Source of the DNA: Scytonema millei VB511283
GTDB taxonomy: Bacteria; Cyanobacteriota; Cyanobacteriia; Cyanobacteriales; Chroococcidiopsidaceae
Assembly (NCBI RefSeq): GCF_000817735.3
Contig: NZ_JTJC03000004.1
Span: 248,001-312,000, forward strand
Reading direction: 5' to 3'
Length of the DNA: 64,000 nt
Under the pieces are notes generated by a model. It made no database searches. It was not told where the DNA came from and saw only the letters and a program-made list of their open reading frames with translations. Below, one piece after another: positions 8,389 to 17,909 of the stretch; within the stretch, counting starts at the first letter, position 1, and each line of letters opens with the position of its first letter. The position numbers and the translations under genes are program-made.

Positions 8389-9240
8389 TCAAGTTCTAAC
8401 AGTGTTGCTAGATTCTAACAGTGTTGCTAGAGAAAGTTGCTGACGCAGATCTAACATTTCTGCTAAAGATCTACCAAGAGGAGAGTATACATCATTTTCT
8501 GGTACTGAAGTCGATTCTGTTTCAGAATTGGAGATATCTTCTACTGGCGATGATTCCGATCTTTGGGTAAAAACGATATTTTCAAATATCAAACTCTTCT
8601 CTTCTGGTGTTAGTTCTAGCGTCTCTAAATAGTTTTCTTTCCCATCATCGAATGAATCTTCTTGTATTAAGATCGTAAATTCATCTGATTCTGAATGGAT
8701 ATTTAGCTCCGATTCTGTCTCCATAGAAGATTCTACCCAAGTCGGTTTCGGTTCTGAAAGTTTGAGGGAGGAAAGACTGAGAATTGATTCTCGCAATGGT
8801 GGAAATTGTTGCTGAGGAGAAGAGTGAAATTGTAAGAAAAATTGAGACAAGTCCGACGATGACTTAGACAAACGCTTGGCGATCGCAACTCCACCTATAG
8901 CAGCGCCTAGAGTCACTGCACCTAGCAACCACGAAGACAAAGAATTATCAGATGATGCAGGTTGAGTATTTGAAGTATTTGTAGTCACTACAGATGGCGT
9001 TCCTGTTTCTTCTTTCAAAACGCCAATTTGAAAGATACTTGCTATGGAAGAGTAAATCGCGAATAATAAAAAAGCACTAACTCCAAGCAAAACCAGCTTA
9101 GGATGGCGCTGAACTAGTTCTCGCAAAAAATAAGAATTAGCCACTTTTTTTCGCTCTTTTTGCTTTCTAACCCTTTCAGTCTCATCGTCTAAAGTAAGAG
9201 GCTTAGCAATAGTTTGTTGCGAACTGTTTTGTTGCTGCAT
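8389..9240 (-). CDS. Hypothetical membrane protein with acidic tail
   Basis: 283 aa, not recognised. A charged N-terminus (RKQKERKK, about residues 25-32), one membrane segment at about 48-72, a Ser/Thr-rich linker, a second Gly/Ala-rich membrane segment at about 102-121, then a long acidic Ser/Glu-rich cytoplasmic-looking tail. The last codons have been altered by an exact 19-bp tandem duplication (8394-8431): without it the reading frame would end with a different tail shortly after LATLLE. Its gene order next to the ChuX-like gene gives no clear hint. Confidence 0.6.
   Translation of the reverse strand: MQQQNSSQQTIAKPLTLDDETERVRKQKERKKVANSYFLRELVQRHPKLVLLGVSAFLLFAIYSSIASIFQIGVLKEETGTPSVVTTNTSNTQPASSDNSLSSWLLGAVTLGAAIGGVAIAKRLSKSSSDLSQFFLQFHSSPQQQFPPLRESILSLSSLKLSEPKPTWVESSMETESELNIHSESDEFTILIQEDSFDDGKENYLETLELTPEEKSLIFENIVFTQRSESSPVEDISNSETESTSVPENDVYSPLGRSLAEMLDLRQQLSLATLLESSNTVRT
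8394..8431. repeat. Exact 19-bp tandem duplication
   Basis: TTCTAACAGTGTTGCTAGA occurs twice in a row. The 19-bp unit is not a multiple of three and shifts the frame of the last codons of the gene on the minus strand. Confidence 0.9.
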
Positions 9241-9309
9241 GAGAAAAAAGTGAGTAGTGAGTGGGAAGTCAGAAGCCAGAAGTCAGAACTAACTGATAAC
9301 TGATAACTG

Positions 9310-10440
9310 TTAACTGTTTCTTTCTAAGGCTAATTGAATTAATCGATCGACTAATTCTGGAAAGGGAATACCGCTTTTTTCCCACATCATGGGATACATA
9401 CTAGTTGCAGTAAAACCAGGGATGGTATTAATTTCATTGATTAAGACTTCGCCGCTTTCGGTATAGAAAAAGTCTACTCTAGCCAAGCCAGCAGCATCGA
9501 CAGCTGCGAAAGCTTCGAGAGACATTTGCTGAATTTGAGAGGCAATAGCTTCTGGAATGGCGGCGGGAATTATAATATCTGCCATCCCCGCACTGTATTT
9601 GGTTTCGTAATCGTAAAAATCGCTTTGGTAAGTAATTTCGCCCACTACTGAGGCTTTGGGTTCATCATTACCTAAAACCGCACATTCTAATTCTCTGGCG
9701 ATCGCACCAGCTTCGACAATTATACGGCGATCGTAGCTAGCAGCATTATCGAGGGCTGTTTCTAATTCCGATCGCGATCGCGCTTTACTAATTCCGACTG
9801 AAGAACCCAAGTTAGCAGGTTTGACAAAACAGGGATAACCCACAGTTTCCTCAATGCGATCGCAAAGTTTGGGGAATACGCAAGGATTTGACCAGATTTG
9901 AGAACGATTGACGGCGACGTACTTCACCTGCGGTAATCCCGCTTGGGCAAATGCCATTTTCATCGCTATTTTATCCATTCCCAGTGCCGAACCCAAAACA
10001 CCAGAACCGACAAAGGGAACTTGCATTAATTTCAGCAGTCCTTGTACCGTCCCATCTTCTCCGTTGGGTCCGTGTAAGATTGGAAACCAGACATCAACAG
10101 ATGCAACTTGGGGTAAACCAGCTGGGATGCAATCGAGCATTTTTGCATCGTGAGAGTTGTCTAGTTGACTGCTATTTTTCACCTCCTCATCTTCCCATCC
10201 ACCTAGCTGAGACTGAGAAGCAACAGAATCAGCCGACGTGAATACGGGAACCCCTGACTCCAGAACCTTGTGAGATGCTTGTCCTGCTAACCAGCGCCCG
10301 TCTTTTTGGATATAAAATGGCAGTAGCTCGTACTTATTTCGGTTTTCTCCCGTTGAGATGGCTTTAGCGATCGCCCTTGCCGAATTAATTGACACCTCAT
10401 GTTCCCCCGATCGTCCACCGAATAACAGTCCTACCCTCAT
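9310..10440 (-). CDS. ddl: D-alanine--D-alanine ligase
   Basis: 376 aa. ATP-dependent joining of two D-Ala for peptidoglycan precursors, in the cytoplasm. The N-terminus has [18 protein letters not shown]; the ATP-grasp centre includes [11 protein letters not shown] (about 129-139), [15 protein letters not shown] (about 203-217) and a C-terminal [15 protein letters not shown] block with metal ligands and the catalytic Ser-Met region. The insert around residues 75-105 is poorly conserved in character. ATG start. The stop lies within tandem-repeat sequence (TAACTGATAACTG) typical of the gaps here. Confidence 0.93.
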   Translation of the reverse strand: MRVGLLFGGRSGEHEVSINSARAIAKAISTGENRNKYELLPFYIQKDGRWLAGQASHKVLESGVPVFTSADSVASQSQLGGWEDEEVKNSSQLDNSHDAKMLDCIPAGLPQVASVDVWFPILHGPNGEDGTVQGLLKLMQVPFVGSGVLGSALGMDKIAMKMAFAQAGLPQVKYVAVNRSQIWSNPCVFPKLCDRIEETVGYPCFVKPANLGSSVGISKARSRSELETALDNAASYDRRIIVEAGAIARELECAVLGNDEPKASVVGEITYQSDFYDYETKYSAGMADIIIPAAIPEAIASQIQQMSLEAFAAVDAAGLARVDFFYTESGEVLINEINTIPGFTATSMYPMMWEKSGIPFPELVDRLIQLALERNS

Positions 10441-10851
10441 TTTTCTTATCCTCCCAGCCTCTAGACACTATTAATGCGCAATAGCCTATCACACTAAGTC
10501 GTAAGTCGTAAGTCGAAATTAAATTGATAACTGATAACTGATAACTGACAACTGACTACAGGTGTAAGCACGATCTGTGTCAGGCTTTTAAAATCTATAC
10601 AGAACTTCACAACTTAGGAGAATGGCGTGGAATTGCGATCGCTTGGGACATCGGAGATTAAAATTACCCCACGGATCGTTTAGATGAGAATCCTGTGATG
10701 TGGAGTTTTGATGTTTAAATGGTTGACAGTTGACAGTTGACGGTTAGCCGTCAGCGTTACCTAATATTGCGAGAACTTGGAGAAATTTCACAACTTTTTA
10801 ATTTTAGTAAATAGTGGGTTGTGGTAAGAAGATAGCAGTGCTAGTTTAGAT

Positions 10852-11149
10852 GCATAGGACACAAACAAAAACAAACAAAAAACAAATCTATCGGGTAATG
10901 ACCTAGTGTCCCCTGTCAAAAGCCCACTTGCGATCGCTCAAGCATAGACCAAGAGGCAAGTCACCCAAAGGTAAATAACCAAGAGGTGAAAGTAGCAAAC
11001 CTATGGTCTGGAAAGACGCAACTATGCTAGAGATCCAAGAGTTGTTCACCTTAGTTGTTGTGCATTAAATTGAGTCTGCTTTGAACGAATTAAATCCAAC
11101 CTACGTTGTAAGGGGTCTAGCGGTACTAGCTAGACCCCAAAAAGTTTTT
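10852..11149 (+). ncRNA. Candidate intergenic non-coding RNA
   Basis: The only intrinsic terminator in this gap points rightward, while both flanking genes read leftward, so a plus-strand transcript is implied. A possible promoter is TTGTGG, 17 bp, TAGTTT, putting the start near 10852. Before the terminator, AGGTGAA/TTCACCT arms can enclose TAGCA/TGCTA arms and a GTCT-GGAA-AGAC hairpin. No long ORF. I compared it by eye with c-di-GMP, glutamine and cobalamin riboswitches, 6S, SRP, RNase P and tmRNA and found no match. Boundaries are guesses. Confidence 0.3.
11112..11149 (+). terminator. Strong intrinsic terminator
   Basis: Perfect 10-bp stem GGGGTCTAGC/GCTAGACCCC with a 7-base loop, then AAAAAGTTTTT. 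The T-run is only present in the plus direction. Confidence 0.75.
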
Positions 11150-11237
11150 ATCAGTTGTCAGTGACTGGTGGTTAGTGGCTGGTGACTAGTCAATAGAATT
11201 GCTCCCTCAGCTCCCTCAGCTCCCCCCGACTCCCGAA

Positions 11238-12680
11238 CTACGCTGCAACATGTTTTTCAACAGCAGAAACTAGAGTCTCCGTCCAATGGTGGGTGAGTTC
11301 GCTACAGGCGGCTTCTACCATGACGCGAATCACGGGTTCCGTACCGGAGGCGCGGACGAGGATGCGACCGCGATCGCCCATTGCGGCTTCAGCTTGGGAG
11401 ATCGCATTTTGTAGGGGTTCGCACTGTTGCCAATTCATCCGGCGATCGCGGTTTTCAACTCGCACGTTGCGTAATAGTTGCGGATAGGTTTGAAAGCTTT
11501 GGTCTACTAATTGGGTTAAAGAGACTCCTGCCTGTCTAACTAATGCTGCTAGGTGGAGGGCAGTTAATAAACCATCCCCAGCAATACCATAGTGACGGCA
11601 AAGGATATGCCCGGACTGTTCTCCGCCTAACATACCTCCAGTTCGTACCATTTCTGCTTGTACGTGTTGGTCGCCTACAGCCGTCCGAATCAGTTTACCA
11701 CCCTGCTTTTGCCACGCCCGCTCGAAACCCAAGTTTGCCATCACAGTAGAGATAATCAAATTATCTGGCAACCTTTGCGCTTGTCGCAAGGTTTGCCCCC
11801 ACAAGTAAAGGATGTAGTCCCCATCTACAGGTCTACCTTGACAATCGACTGCTAGCACTCGGTCGGCATCGCCATCAAAGGCAAATCCCAGGTGGGCTGA
11901 ATTTTGGTTTACGGCTGTTTTCAGCAGTCCGAGGTGAGTGGAACCGCAGTTAACGTTAATGCGATCGCCATCAGGTCGATCGTGCAAACAAATCACTTCT
12001 GCACCTAGATCGCGGAATAGACTCGACGCTAACCCAGCTGCTGCCCCCCAAGCCAGGTCTAACACGACACGCATTCCACTAAAATCGCCATTATTGGGCG
12101 ATAGCGGTACTTTTAAAGATTCGACATAGTTCTGAACTAACTCCGGTCGCCGAACGTAGTATCCCTGACCTTGAATAGAGGTGGGTACTACCTTCCCCCT
12201 GATCCCTGCTTCAATTGCTTCTTGTAAGGGTTGAGAAAGTTTAGCGCCATCGCTGCCAAAAATTTTAATTCCATTGTCTTCTGGAGGGTTGTGGCTGGCA
12301 GAAATCATGACTCCACCTGTAACATTGCTGGCACTGGTGAGATAGGCAACGCCAGGAGTCGGACACAGACCGATATGCCAAACATCTAGTCCCGCAGCTA
12401 CAAGACCTTGAGATAAGGCAGTTGCTAGCATTTCACTCGAATTTCTGGAGTCCTGCCCCACGATAACCGGACTGAGATCGTTGTCAGTCTGCTGCTGTAA
12501 AACTTGACCTGTCCAGAAACCCACCTGCCAAGCCAAAGCTTCATCGAGTAAATCTCCTACTCGTCCCCGAATGCCATCCGTACCAAATAAAGCTGTAGCG
12601 GGAAGATCGAGTTGCGAGTTGCTAGCTGATAGTATATTTGTTTTATTTTGGCGATCGCGTTTATAATTTTGCTTTAGCAT
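11238..12680 (-). CDS. glmM: Phosphoglucosamine mutase
   Basis: 480 aa. Converts glucosamine-6-phosphate to glucosamine-1-phosphate on the way to UDP-GlcNAc. Visible motifs: [11 protein letters not shown] (about 32-42), the phosphoserine loop [17 protein letters not shown] with the active Ser near 129, the metal loop [14 protein letters not shown], the sugar loop MLGGEQSGH, and the phosphate loop [14 protein letters not shown] near the C-terminus. I choose ATG 12680, preceded by an AGGAG, over a TTG at 12710 that lies in a GAGGAGTCAGGAG repeat. With ddl nearby, it forms a cell-wall precursor neighbourhood on one strand. Confidence 0.9.
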   Translation of the reverse strand: MLKQNYKRDRQNKTNILSASNSQLDLPATALFGTDGIRGRVGDLLDEALAWQVGFWTGQVLQQQTDNDLSPVIVGQDSRNSSEMLATALSQGLVAAGLDVWHIGLCPTPGVAYLTSASNVTGGVMISASHNPPEDNGIKIFGSDGAKLSQPLQEAIEAGIRGKVVPTSIQGQGYYVRRPELVQNYVESLKVPLSPNNGDFSGMRVVLDLAWGAAAGLASSLFRDLGAEVICLHDRPDGDRINVNCGSTHLGLLKTAVNQNSAHLGFAFDGDADRVLAVDCQGRPVDGDYILYLWGQTLRQAQRLPDNLIISTVMANLGFERAWQKQGGKLIRTAVGDQHVQAEMVRTGGMLGGEQSGHILCRHYGIAGDGLLTALHLAALVRQAGVSLTQLVDQSFQTYPQLLRNVRVENRDRRMNWQQCEPLQNAISQAEAAMGDRGRILVRASGTEPVIRVMVEAACSELTHHWTETLVSAVEKHVAA

Positions 12681-12919
12681 AAAAATTTTTACTCCTGACT
12701 CCTCACGCAATACCCACGTTTGGAGAATAACACTTCCTTAAAAATTTCGGTAGATTTTTGTAAAACTAAAATATTTTTAGTATTTTCTTAGGCTACTCTT
12801 ACGTAGGCTTTATTCGCAATCCTACTATCTCTGCGTGCAGCAAGAGCGATAGAAGTCGTAATTTTATTTAAAATTTAAATTTGTTTGCTTAAATTTGCCT
12901 GCCAGCAGAAACTTGAGCG

Positions 12920-13219
12920 CTAAACTCCCAACGCTGTAAGTAGCGGTTGAAATTCCTCCCAAGTCAATCCTTGCTGGATGTATTGGGGAGACTGAGGATT
13001 GTAGGGACTGGCGACGCGATCGATCGCCACAATCCTCGCTGTATCTGGAATGACTGGAACGTCTGGATCGAAGGCTGTCGGACTGGTTAACGAACTGGAG
13101 AAACCTTTGAAGATGGCAATGCGATCGCTAGCACCGTCAATTTCCACAGTGACGATCAAAACCTCTTGCTTAGCGATCGCCGAATATTTTTCCAGCCGTT
13201 TTCCTAGAGAATCTGTCAT
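12920..13219 (-). CDS. DUF7734-like conserved protein
   Basis: 99 aa, soluble. The core (VLIVTVEIDGASDRIAIFKGFSSSLTSPTAFDPDVPVI, then IDRVASPYNPQSPQYIQQGLTWEEF) matches a small cyanobacterial and plastid family that I recall as DUF7734. Function unknown. Its ATG overlaps the stop of the upstream DUF3177 gene by 4 nt, so the two are translationally coupled and probably work together. Confidence 0.65.
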   Translation of the reverse strand: MTDSLGKRLEKYSAIAKQEVLIVTVEIDGASDRIAIFKGFSSSLTSPTAFDPDVPVIPDTARIVAIDRVASPYNPQSPQYIQQGLTWEEFQPLLTALGV

Positions 13220-13812
13220 TGTCTGACTGCAAATCGTCCTTGTTTACCTAGTTTAAGGAAGACAAAATAGATTAGGTACAAGACGTAAACAACTAAACCC
13301 ATACCACCAATAAAACCGAGGAAACCTGCTTGCGTGTTTGGATGAAAGATATCCTTATAAACCAAAGGAACTTCCAGCCAAGCTTGACACAACGGATCTT
13401 GCAGGAACTTGTCTGAAAAGGCACACTGCAAACTTGGTAATTGAGCGATCGCACCGATAATACAGTAAAGTGTCACTGCCCAGCGCCAAGCATTGAAGCT
13501 GAGTTTTAAGGCACTACCTGGCAAGTCTTCAATTTCTTCGTTCAGATCGATCCAAAACCACAGGGACAGGGGAATGAGAATGCGTGACATCAATCCGGCA
13601 AGGAATCCCACCTGGAACGGTGCGATGGACACGTACAATGCGATCGCCAGCAAACTCGCCACCCGCCAGTAAATTGCTAGCAGGTGTTGCATTGGTTGTA
13701 CTTTTCGTACGAAAGCCCAGATAATCAGAACCAATGGCGCTATGACGGTAAATAACAGCGCGAGGCGAAAATCCATCCAAATTAACGGTCGAAACCAAAT
13801 ATCGCTTTGCAT
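13216..13812 (-). CDS. DUF3177 family membrane protein
   Basis: 198 aa with about five membrane segments (about residues 14-34, 45-72, 78-92, 108-125, 162-188). The opening WFRPLIWMDFRLALLFTVIAPLVLIIWAFVRK and the following YWRVASLL are typical of the cyanobacterial DUF3177 family. Function unknown. Coupled by a 4-nt overlap to the DUF7734-like gene. ATG start. Confidence 0.75.
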   Translation of the reverse strand: MQSDIWFRPLIWMDFRLALLFTVIAPLVLIIWAFVRKVQPMQHLLAIYWRVASLLAIALYVSIAPFQVGFLAGLMSRILIPLSLWFWIDLNEEIEDLPGSALKLSFNAWRWAVTLYCIIGAIAQLPSLQCAFSDKFLQDPLCQAWLEVPLVYKDIFHPNTQAGFLGFIGGMGLVVYVLYLIYFVFLKLGKQGRFAVRQ

Positions 13813-13982
13813 ATATCGGAGGCTAGAGATCGAGGGCTAAGGTTTATGTATTCAACCACCGATAACAATAATAATTGCTAATCGCTAAATGCCAATTATT
13901 TGACGAAAAATAGCAACAAAGGATACAGAAAATTTATCCTTGTTGCCATCTAAGTTAATGTTCGATAATGTTAACTCGAACC

Positions 13983-14204
13983 TTAATCGTCGTAAACGCG
14001 GCATTCAGCAGCTTCAGGGTTGTCGTCACAGTATTTTTCTAGAGAAGATTTGGGCTTGACTTGCCGCTTGTGGGAAGCTTCAGCTTGTAGTTCTTCTACT
14101 GTGTCCCAAGCTACTGCGCAATCAGCAGAATCCTCACCGCTGGTTTCACAAGCTTGTCTGGCTTGCTCTCTTGCTTGTTCGATTTGATCTTGGATGTTGC
14201 TCAT
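13983..14204 (-). CDS. cp12: CP12, Calvin-cycle regulator
   Basis: 73 aa, acidic and likely disordered. CP12 holds GAPDH and phosphoribulokinase in an inactive complex in the dark through redox-sensitive disulfides. The N-terminal Cys pair lies at about residues 19 and 28, the family core AWDTVEEL at about 32-39, and the C-terminal Cys pair in YCDDNPEAAECRVYDD at the end, the part that inserts into GAPDH. Both Cys pairs are present. A possible promoter is at 14236-14262. Confidence 0.95.
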   Translation of the reverse strand: MSNIQDQIEQAREQARQACETSGEDSADCAVAWDTVEELQAEASHKRQVKPKSSLEKYCDDNPEAAECRVYDD

Positions 14205-14235
14205 AGATATAAAGTAGTCCAGTATTCCTCTTCTC

Positions 14236-14262
14236 AGTATAGAAAACCTTCGTAATTGTCAA
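14236..14262 (-). promoter_or_regulatory. Possible cp12 promoter
   Basis: On the minus strand, TTGACA (14257-14262), 15 bp, TATACT (14236-14241), about 32 bp before the cp12 start. A second TTGACA lies 14 bp further upstream. The spacing is short, so this is tentative. Confidence 0.35.
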
Positions 14263-14502
14263 AAGCGATTGTCAAAGGTTTATTCTGCGATCGTTTTGTA
14301 AAGCAATCTGGTTTAACCATTCGCTCTACTTGCCTGCGGCAAACGAACACGGCAGTCACTTTTCAATGAATACAAGCAACTACAACCATATTCTTTAACC
14401 AATCATACGATCTAACCTCTGCGTGTAGATCGGACAAAAGGAAGAAATACCTACAAGCCTGGATGCAACAATAGACTATACAGCCAATTAGACCTGCTGG
14501 TG

Positions 14503-15921
14503 ATGAATAGACCCAATCCTTTTCTGTCCCTCGACTACGAACCTGCCTTAGAATCTCTAGGCGACGATTATTTTGATGAGGTTAGCGCCGCTGAATTTCC
14601 CCAGCATATTTTGCGGTATCGTAGCGATCGCCTATTACCCCAAATTGGACTAGATCCCGCAACAGTAACGGATGCAGACTTTATTGAGGCTTTTGGTAAA
14701 TTTCAAGGACGAGAACCTTTACTAGCACTCCGTTACCACGGCTATCAGTTTGGCGAGTACAATCCGTTTTTAGGTGATGGAAGGGGTTTTCTCTACGGTC
14801 AAGTGCGCGGCGTAGACGGCGAACTCTACGATTTTGGCACGAAAGGTTCTGGCACAACTCCCTATTCCCGTGGCGGCGATGGTAGGTTAACCCTTAAAGG
14901 TGGGGTGCGGGAAGTTTTAGCAGCAGAGGCTTTGCATTACATGGGTGTGCGGACTTCTCGCTGTTTTAGTTTGGTTGAGACGGGGGAACAACTATGGCGC
15001 GGTGACGAACCTTCCCCGACGCGATCTTCGGTAATGGTAAGATTTAGCCGATCGCATATTCGTTTTGGTACGTTTGAACGCTTGCACTATCTCAAACGTG
15101 CAGATTTAATGAAGAAACTTGTAGACCACGCGATCGAATATTATTATCCGCACCTTTGGGGTAAATCTGATGCCTATGCCCTATTTTATGCCGAGCTAGT
15201 CCAGCGAGTGGCGGAATTAACCGCTCAATGGATGGCGGCTGGGTTTTGTCATGGGGTCTTGAATACTGATAATATGTCGATTACGGGTGAAAGTTTTGAT
15301 TACGGTCCCTATGCTTTCATTCCTACCTACGATCCGCTATTTACTGCGGCTTATTTTGACTATTCCAGGCGTTACTGTTACGGACAACAGCCAAATATTT
15401 GTCAGTGGAATTTGGCAATGCTTCAGAAGCCGTTGAAAGCGGTTATTGATGCAAACGATTTGGAAACTGGATTAGCAAAATTTGATGAATGTTATGCGAT
15501 CGCCTATAGAAGTTTGATGCTGAAAAAGTTGGGGTTGGCTGCAACAAATTCATCGGAATTGGATCGGCTGTTGCAATTGACGGTGAGTTTGCTTAAAGAT
15601 ACTCAAATTTCTTACCATCAATTCTTTATTCAATTAACGGAAAGCTTTTCACCTAGTTGGCGCGAGGATGTAAATTCTATTTTGTTTTTGGTAGATGTTT
15701 TACCGCTGGATTATTGGGATGAGTGGCGGAAACTTTATCATCAGGTTTTAGGTCAACTTTCTCGGGAAGAGATGGATAATGTTTCTCGGAGATTGCAACA
15801 AGCTAATCCTCATGTTGCTTTGCTAAGACCAGTTATAGAATCGGTTTGGGAGGCGATTACTCATGAGGATGATTGGCAGCCTTTTTACGATCTGGTGAGG
15901 CAGATTCAAGGTGATAAGTAA
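14503..15921 (+). CDS. selO: Protein adenylyltransferase SelO (YdiU/UPF0061)
   Basis: 472 aa, the usual family length. A pseudokinase fold that transfers AMP to Ser/Thr/Tyr of proteins. Visible: [18 protein letters not shown] (about 84-101), the nucleotide-binding [18 protein letters not shown] (about 111-128), [14 protein letters not shown], and the metal-binding [16 protein letters not shown] starting near residue 254, with Asn257 and the later Asp as expected ligands. I start at ATG 14503 rather than the GTG one codon earlier. In bacteria the family is linked to redox stress. It stands alone here. Confidence 0.92.
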   Translation: MNRPNPFLSLDYEPALESLGDDYFDEVSAAEFPQHILRYRSDRLLPQIGLDPATVTDADFIEAFGKFQGREPLLALRYHGYQFGEYNPFLGDGRGFLYGQVRGVDGELYDFGTKGSGTTPYSRGGDGRLTLKGGVREVLAAEALHYMGVRTSRCFSLVETGEQLWRGDEPSPTRSSVMVRFSRSHIRFGTFERLHYLKRADLMKKLVDHAIEYYYPHLWGKSDAYALFYAELVQRVAELTAQWMAAGFCHGVLNTDNMSITGESFDYGPYAFIPTYDPLFTAAYFDYSRRYCYGQQPNICQWNLAMLQKPLKAVIDANDLETGLAKFDECYAIAYRSLMLKKLGLAATNSSELDRLLQLTVSLLKDTQISYHQFFIQLTESFSPSWREDVNSILFLVDVLPLDYWDEWRKLYHQVLGQLSREEMDNVSRRLQQANPHVALLRPVIESVWEAITHEDDWQPFYDLVRQIQGDK

Positions 15922-16002
15922 AAAGATTTGTGTCAGGCAAAGACGCGGAGGCGCAAAGTAAAGACACAAAGAGATTTTTAGTCGATATGTTTATTCTCTT
16001 TT

Positions 16003-16347
16003 CTATATCTGCTTTCTCAAATACTGCTGAAATGCATTTGATAAATAATCGTATTGTGATGCATTTGTATCCGCAAAAGCTTCTTCTCTAGTTGCAGCTA
16101 AATCTAAATACTCTAGTGGCGAATCAAATTGCTCTGCTGTGAGATCGTAACGTATCCTGTTTATGTAGTTATAGAAATGCCAGCTTTCACCAACTCTAGT
16201 TTTAAGTAATTGACCACCATAGCAATCTTGGATAACAAGAGCAGTTACGCTACATTGTCCTTTTGCAGGATGTTTTTCAGTATAAAGAGAACTCGATTCT
16301 GGCGACCAGCATTTGCTAAGTAGCTGTATAATAAATTGTTCGTCCAT
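16003..16347 (-). CDS. YunG-like hypothetical protein
   Basis: 114 aa. I start at ATG 16347 (MDEQFIIQLLSKCWS); an upstream start at 16401 would overlap the glycerate kinase gene. The pattern CWSPESS, then HPAKGQCSVTALVIQDCYGGQLL, then a Trp/His-Tyr-Asn-Ile-N segment and YDLTAEQF resembles the small YunG family, as I recall it, of unknown function. The conserved G-Q-C-S and a His could suggest a Cys-peptidase-like fold, but this is weak. It follows glycerate kinase with a gap of about 20 bp and may be co-transcribed. Confidence 0.55.
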   Translation of the reverse strand: MDEQFIIQLLSKCWSPESSSLYTEKHPAKGQCSVTALVIQDCYGGQLLKTRVGESWHFYNYINRIRYDLTAEQFDSPLEYLDLAATREEAFADTNASQYDYLSNAFQQYLRKQI

Positions 16348-16366
16348 AGTAATTAGCACCATTGAA

Positions 16367-17290
16367 TTAATTGAGACTGGTAGGACGATAAATTTTACCA
16401 ATAGAACGATCGCGGTTAATTTCGATCGCTAAATCTACTCGCTGGTAATCTTGAATTAGAGGTTTAATAAATAATTCTGGGTGGAGCGCTTTCCAAAAAT
16501 ATTCTACAAATTGCTCGATTTGTAAATCTGTCATCCCTGTTTTACCTGTGGCTATCATTTGATGCTCGGCATCTTTACGCCACTGTTGGCTGAGGCGATA
16601 ATCAACTGGGTAAAGTATTATCAATCGGTCTAGTTTGTCCCATAAAGGTAAGTACTCTTGCAATCGAGTATTCATATCGATAGCAAATTGTCGATCCTCG
16701 AAAGTATTAATTGGTGGAGGTGGATGGTCAAAACTAGCTGGATCGATCGGTCGAACTCCCACAAACCAACCTTCAAATAGAACGATATCAGCACCATTCA
16801 CGATTTCAGGTGTACCGCGATCGCCCGCACCATGCCAAGCTGATTTATCAAAACGAGGAATTTCGATAGGTGAATCGAAATCGGATTGGCGCAAACGCTC
16901 CAAAACCTGCAATCCCAATTGAACATCGTGAGTCCCTGGTGGACCCCGCCAAATGAAACGCGGGTCTTGCTGTTGTAAAGCTAGGCGATCGCTATAAGTC
17001 TTGTACAAATCGTCCAGAGATAAACTCAGAGTTCGGTAACCCAAATGTTCTAAAATTAAACTAAGTATTTTAGCTAGGGTCGTCTTTCCCGTCCCCTGTC
17101 CGCCCAAAATGCCTTGAATTAAAGTACGTGGCTGCGCCTGACGGTAGGACGCTATCTGCATAGCCAAGGGTAGCCACAAACGCCGTAGCGTCTCTTCTAA
17201 CTGCTGCGCTGGCTTGTGAAGGGTAGTTTGACAGAAATGCTCAAAAGTTGGGTAAAAAGAGCGTAAAAGCTGCGATATATCATTGGTCAT
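16367..17290 (-). CDS. D-glycerate 3-kinase
   Basis: 307 aa P-loop kinase of the plant-type GLYK family, the last step of photorespiration (glycerate to 3-phosphoglycerate). Walker A GGQGTGKT is at about residues 63-70. Family features follow: LSLDDLYKTYSDR, RGPPGTHDVQLG, PRFDKSAWHGAGDR and VLFEGWFVGVRP. The start MTND lies in a tandem-repeat tract (TGACCAATGA) that also supplies the starts of urtC and the second GT39 gene. It lies near other carbon-metabolism genes such as cp12. Confidence 0.85.
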   Translation of the reverse strand: MTNDISQLLRSFYPTFEHFCQTTLHKPAQQLEETLRRLWLPLAMQIASYRQAQPRTLIQGILGGQGTGKTTLAKILSLILEHLGYRTLSLSLDDLYKTYSDRLALQQQDPRFIWRGPPGTHDVQLGLQVLERLRQSDFDSPIEIPRFDKSAWHGAGDRGTPEIVNGADIVLFEGWFVGVRPIDPASFDHPPPPINTFEDRQFAIDMNTRLQEYLPLWDKLDRLIILYPVDYRLSQQWRKDAEHQMIATGKTGMTDLQIEQFVEYFWKALHPELFIKPLIQDYQRVDLAIEINRDRSIGKIYRPTSLN

Positions 17291-17365
17291 TGGTAGTTGA
17301 CGGTAAACGGTTGACGGTGTGAAGACGGTTGACTGACAACTGACAACTGATAACTGACAACTGAT

Positions 17366-17698
17366 TCAAGACCCTAGCTTAAACGCCTCTAGAAACAAAC
17401 TATAAGTTAAACCAATTTTGAGCGCATTTAGTGCTTCTAGCCACAACCCACGCCTTGCTTGCCAGATACGGTTGTAATAGATGCGATCGATAATTTCGCT
17501 GCCAGCAACCAAAACCCCAGCGCCGATGATATCCCAATCAGCCGCTTGTCCGGCTATGGTGGAAAAAGCCGAACCGAGGAAAAAGCCGAATAGCAAGCTG
17601 ACTATTAATAAAGATAAGCGCCGCCAAGGATTGAAAAACCATCGCTGCGTTGCTGCCGCAATTGCCCCTAAAAGCCCGTTAATTCGAGTATTTTGCAT
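17366..17698 (-). CDS. ycf20: Ycf20-like protein (DUF565)
   Basis: 110 aa membrane protein. NPWRRLSLLIVSLLFGFFLGSAFSTIAGQAADWD at about 23-56 is the Ycf20 signature; a second hydrophobic stretch is at the C-terminus. Plastid homologues affect non-photochemical quenching. ATG start. Separated from glycerate kinase by about 75 bp of GTTGACGG/TGACAACTG repeats. Confidence 0.85.
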   Translation of the reverse strand: MQNTRINGLLGAIAAATQRWFFNPWRRLSLLIVSLLFGFFLGSAFSTIAGQAADWDIIGAGVLVAGSEIIDRIYYNRIWQARRGLWLEALNALKIGLTYSLFLEAFKLGS

Positions 17699-17909
17699 TT
17701 TTTGAAGTTGCTGCTAACTATGACACACCAAAATTTGAGCTAATATTTCTTTCGTCGTATTTCATACCAGCTTTAAGCCTGTTTCAATAGTAATAGGGAG
17801 GCGATCGCAACAGTTACCAGTTTTACAGTAACCAGTTACCAAAAATAGCATCCCGCTCAATCACCAAACCGCACGTTAACTTCAAAAATTATCTTTATTT
17901 GTAGAGAAT

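Larger units (their letters stand above)
10441..11237. other. 797-bp intergenic region with candidate RNA gene
   Basis: No protein gene. Contents: GATAACTGATAACTG tandem repeats (about 10523-10555), GTTGACAGTTGACAG repeats (about 10720-10745), a candidate plus-strand RNA ending at a strong terminator (10852-11149), and CTGGTGACTAG and GCTCCCTCAGCTCC repeats near glmM. The ddl promoter should lie at the left end. Confidence 0.55.

Noticed and set aside
10980-11080. c-di-GMP (GEMM) riboswitch
   Set aside because: AGCAAACC and GACGCAA resemble GEMM segments, but the closing GG partner and the tetraloop-receptor helix are missing, and no gene follows on that strand.
13529-13798. 89-codon ORF on the minus strand
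   Set aside because: Other frame of the DUF3177 gene, which has clear membrane segments and family pattern.
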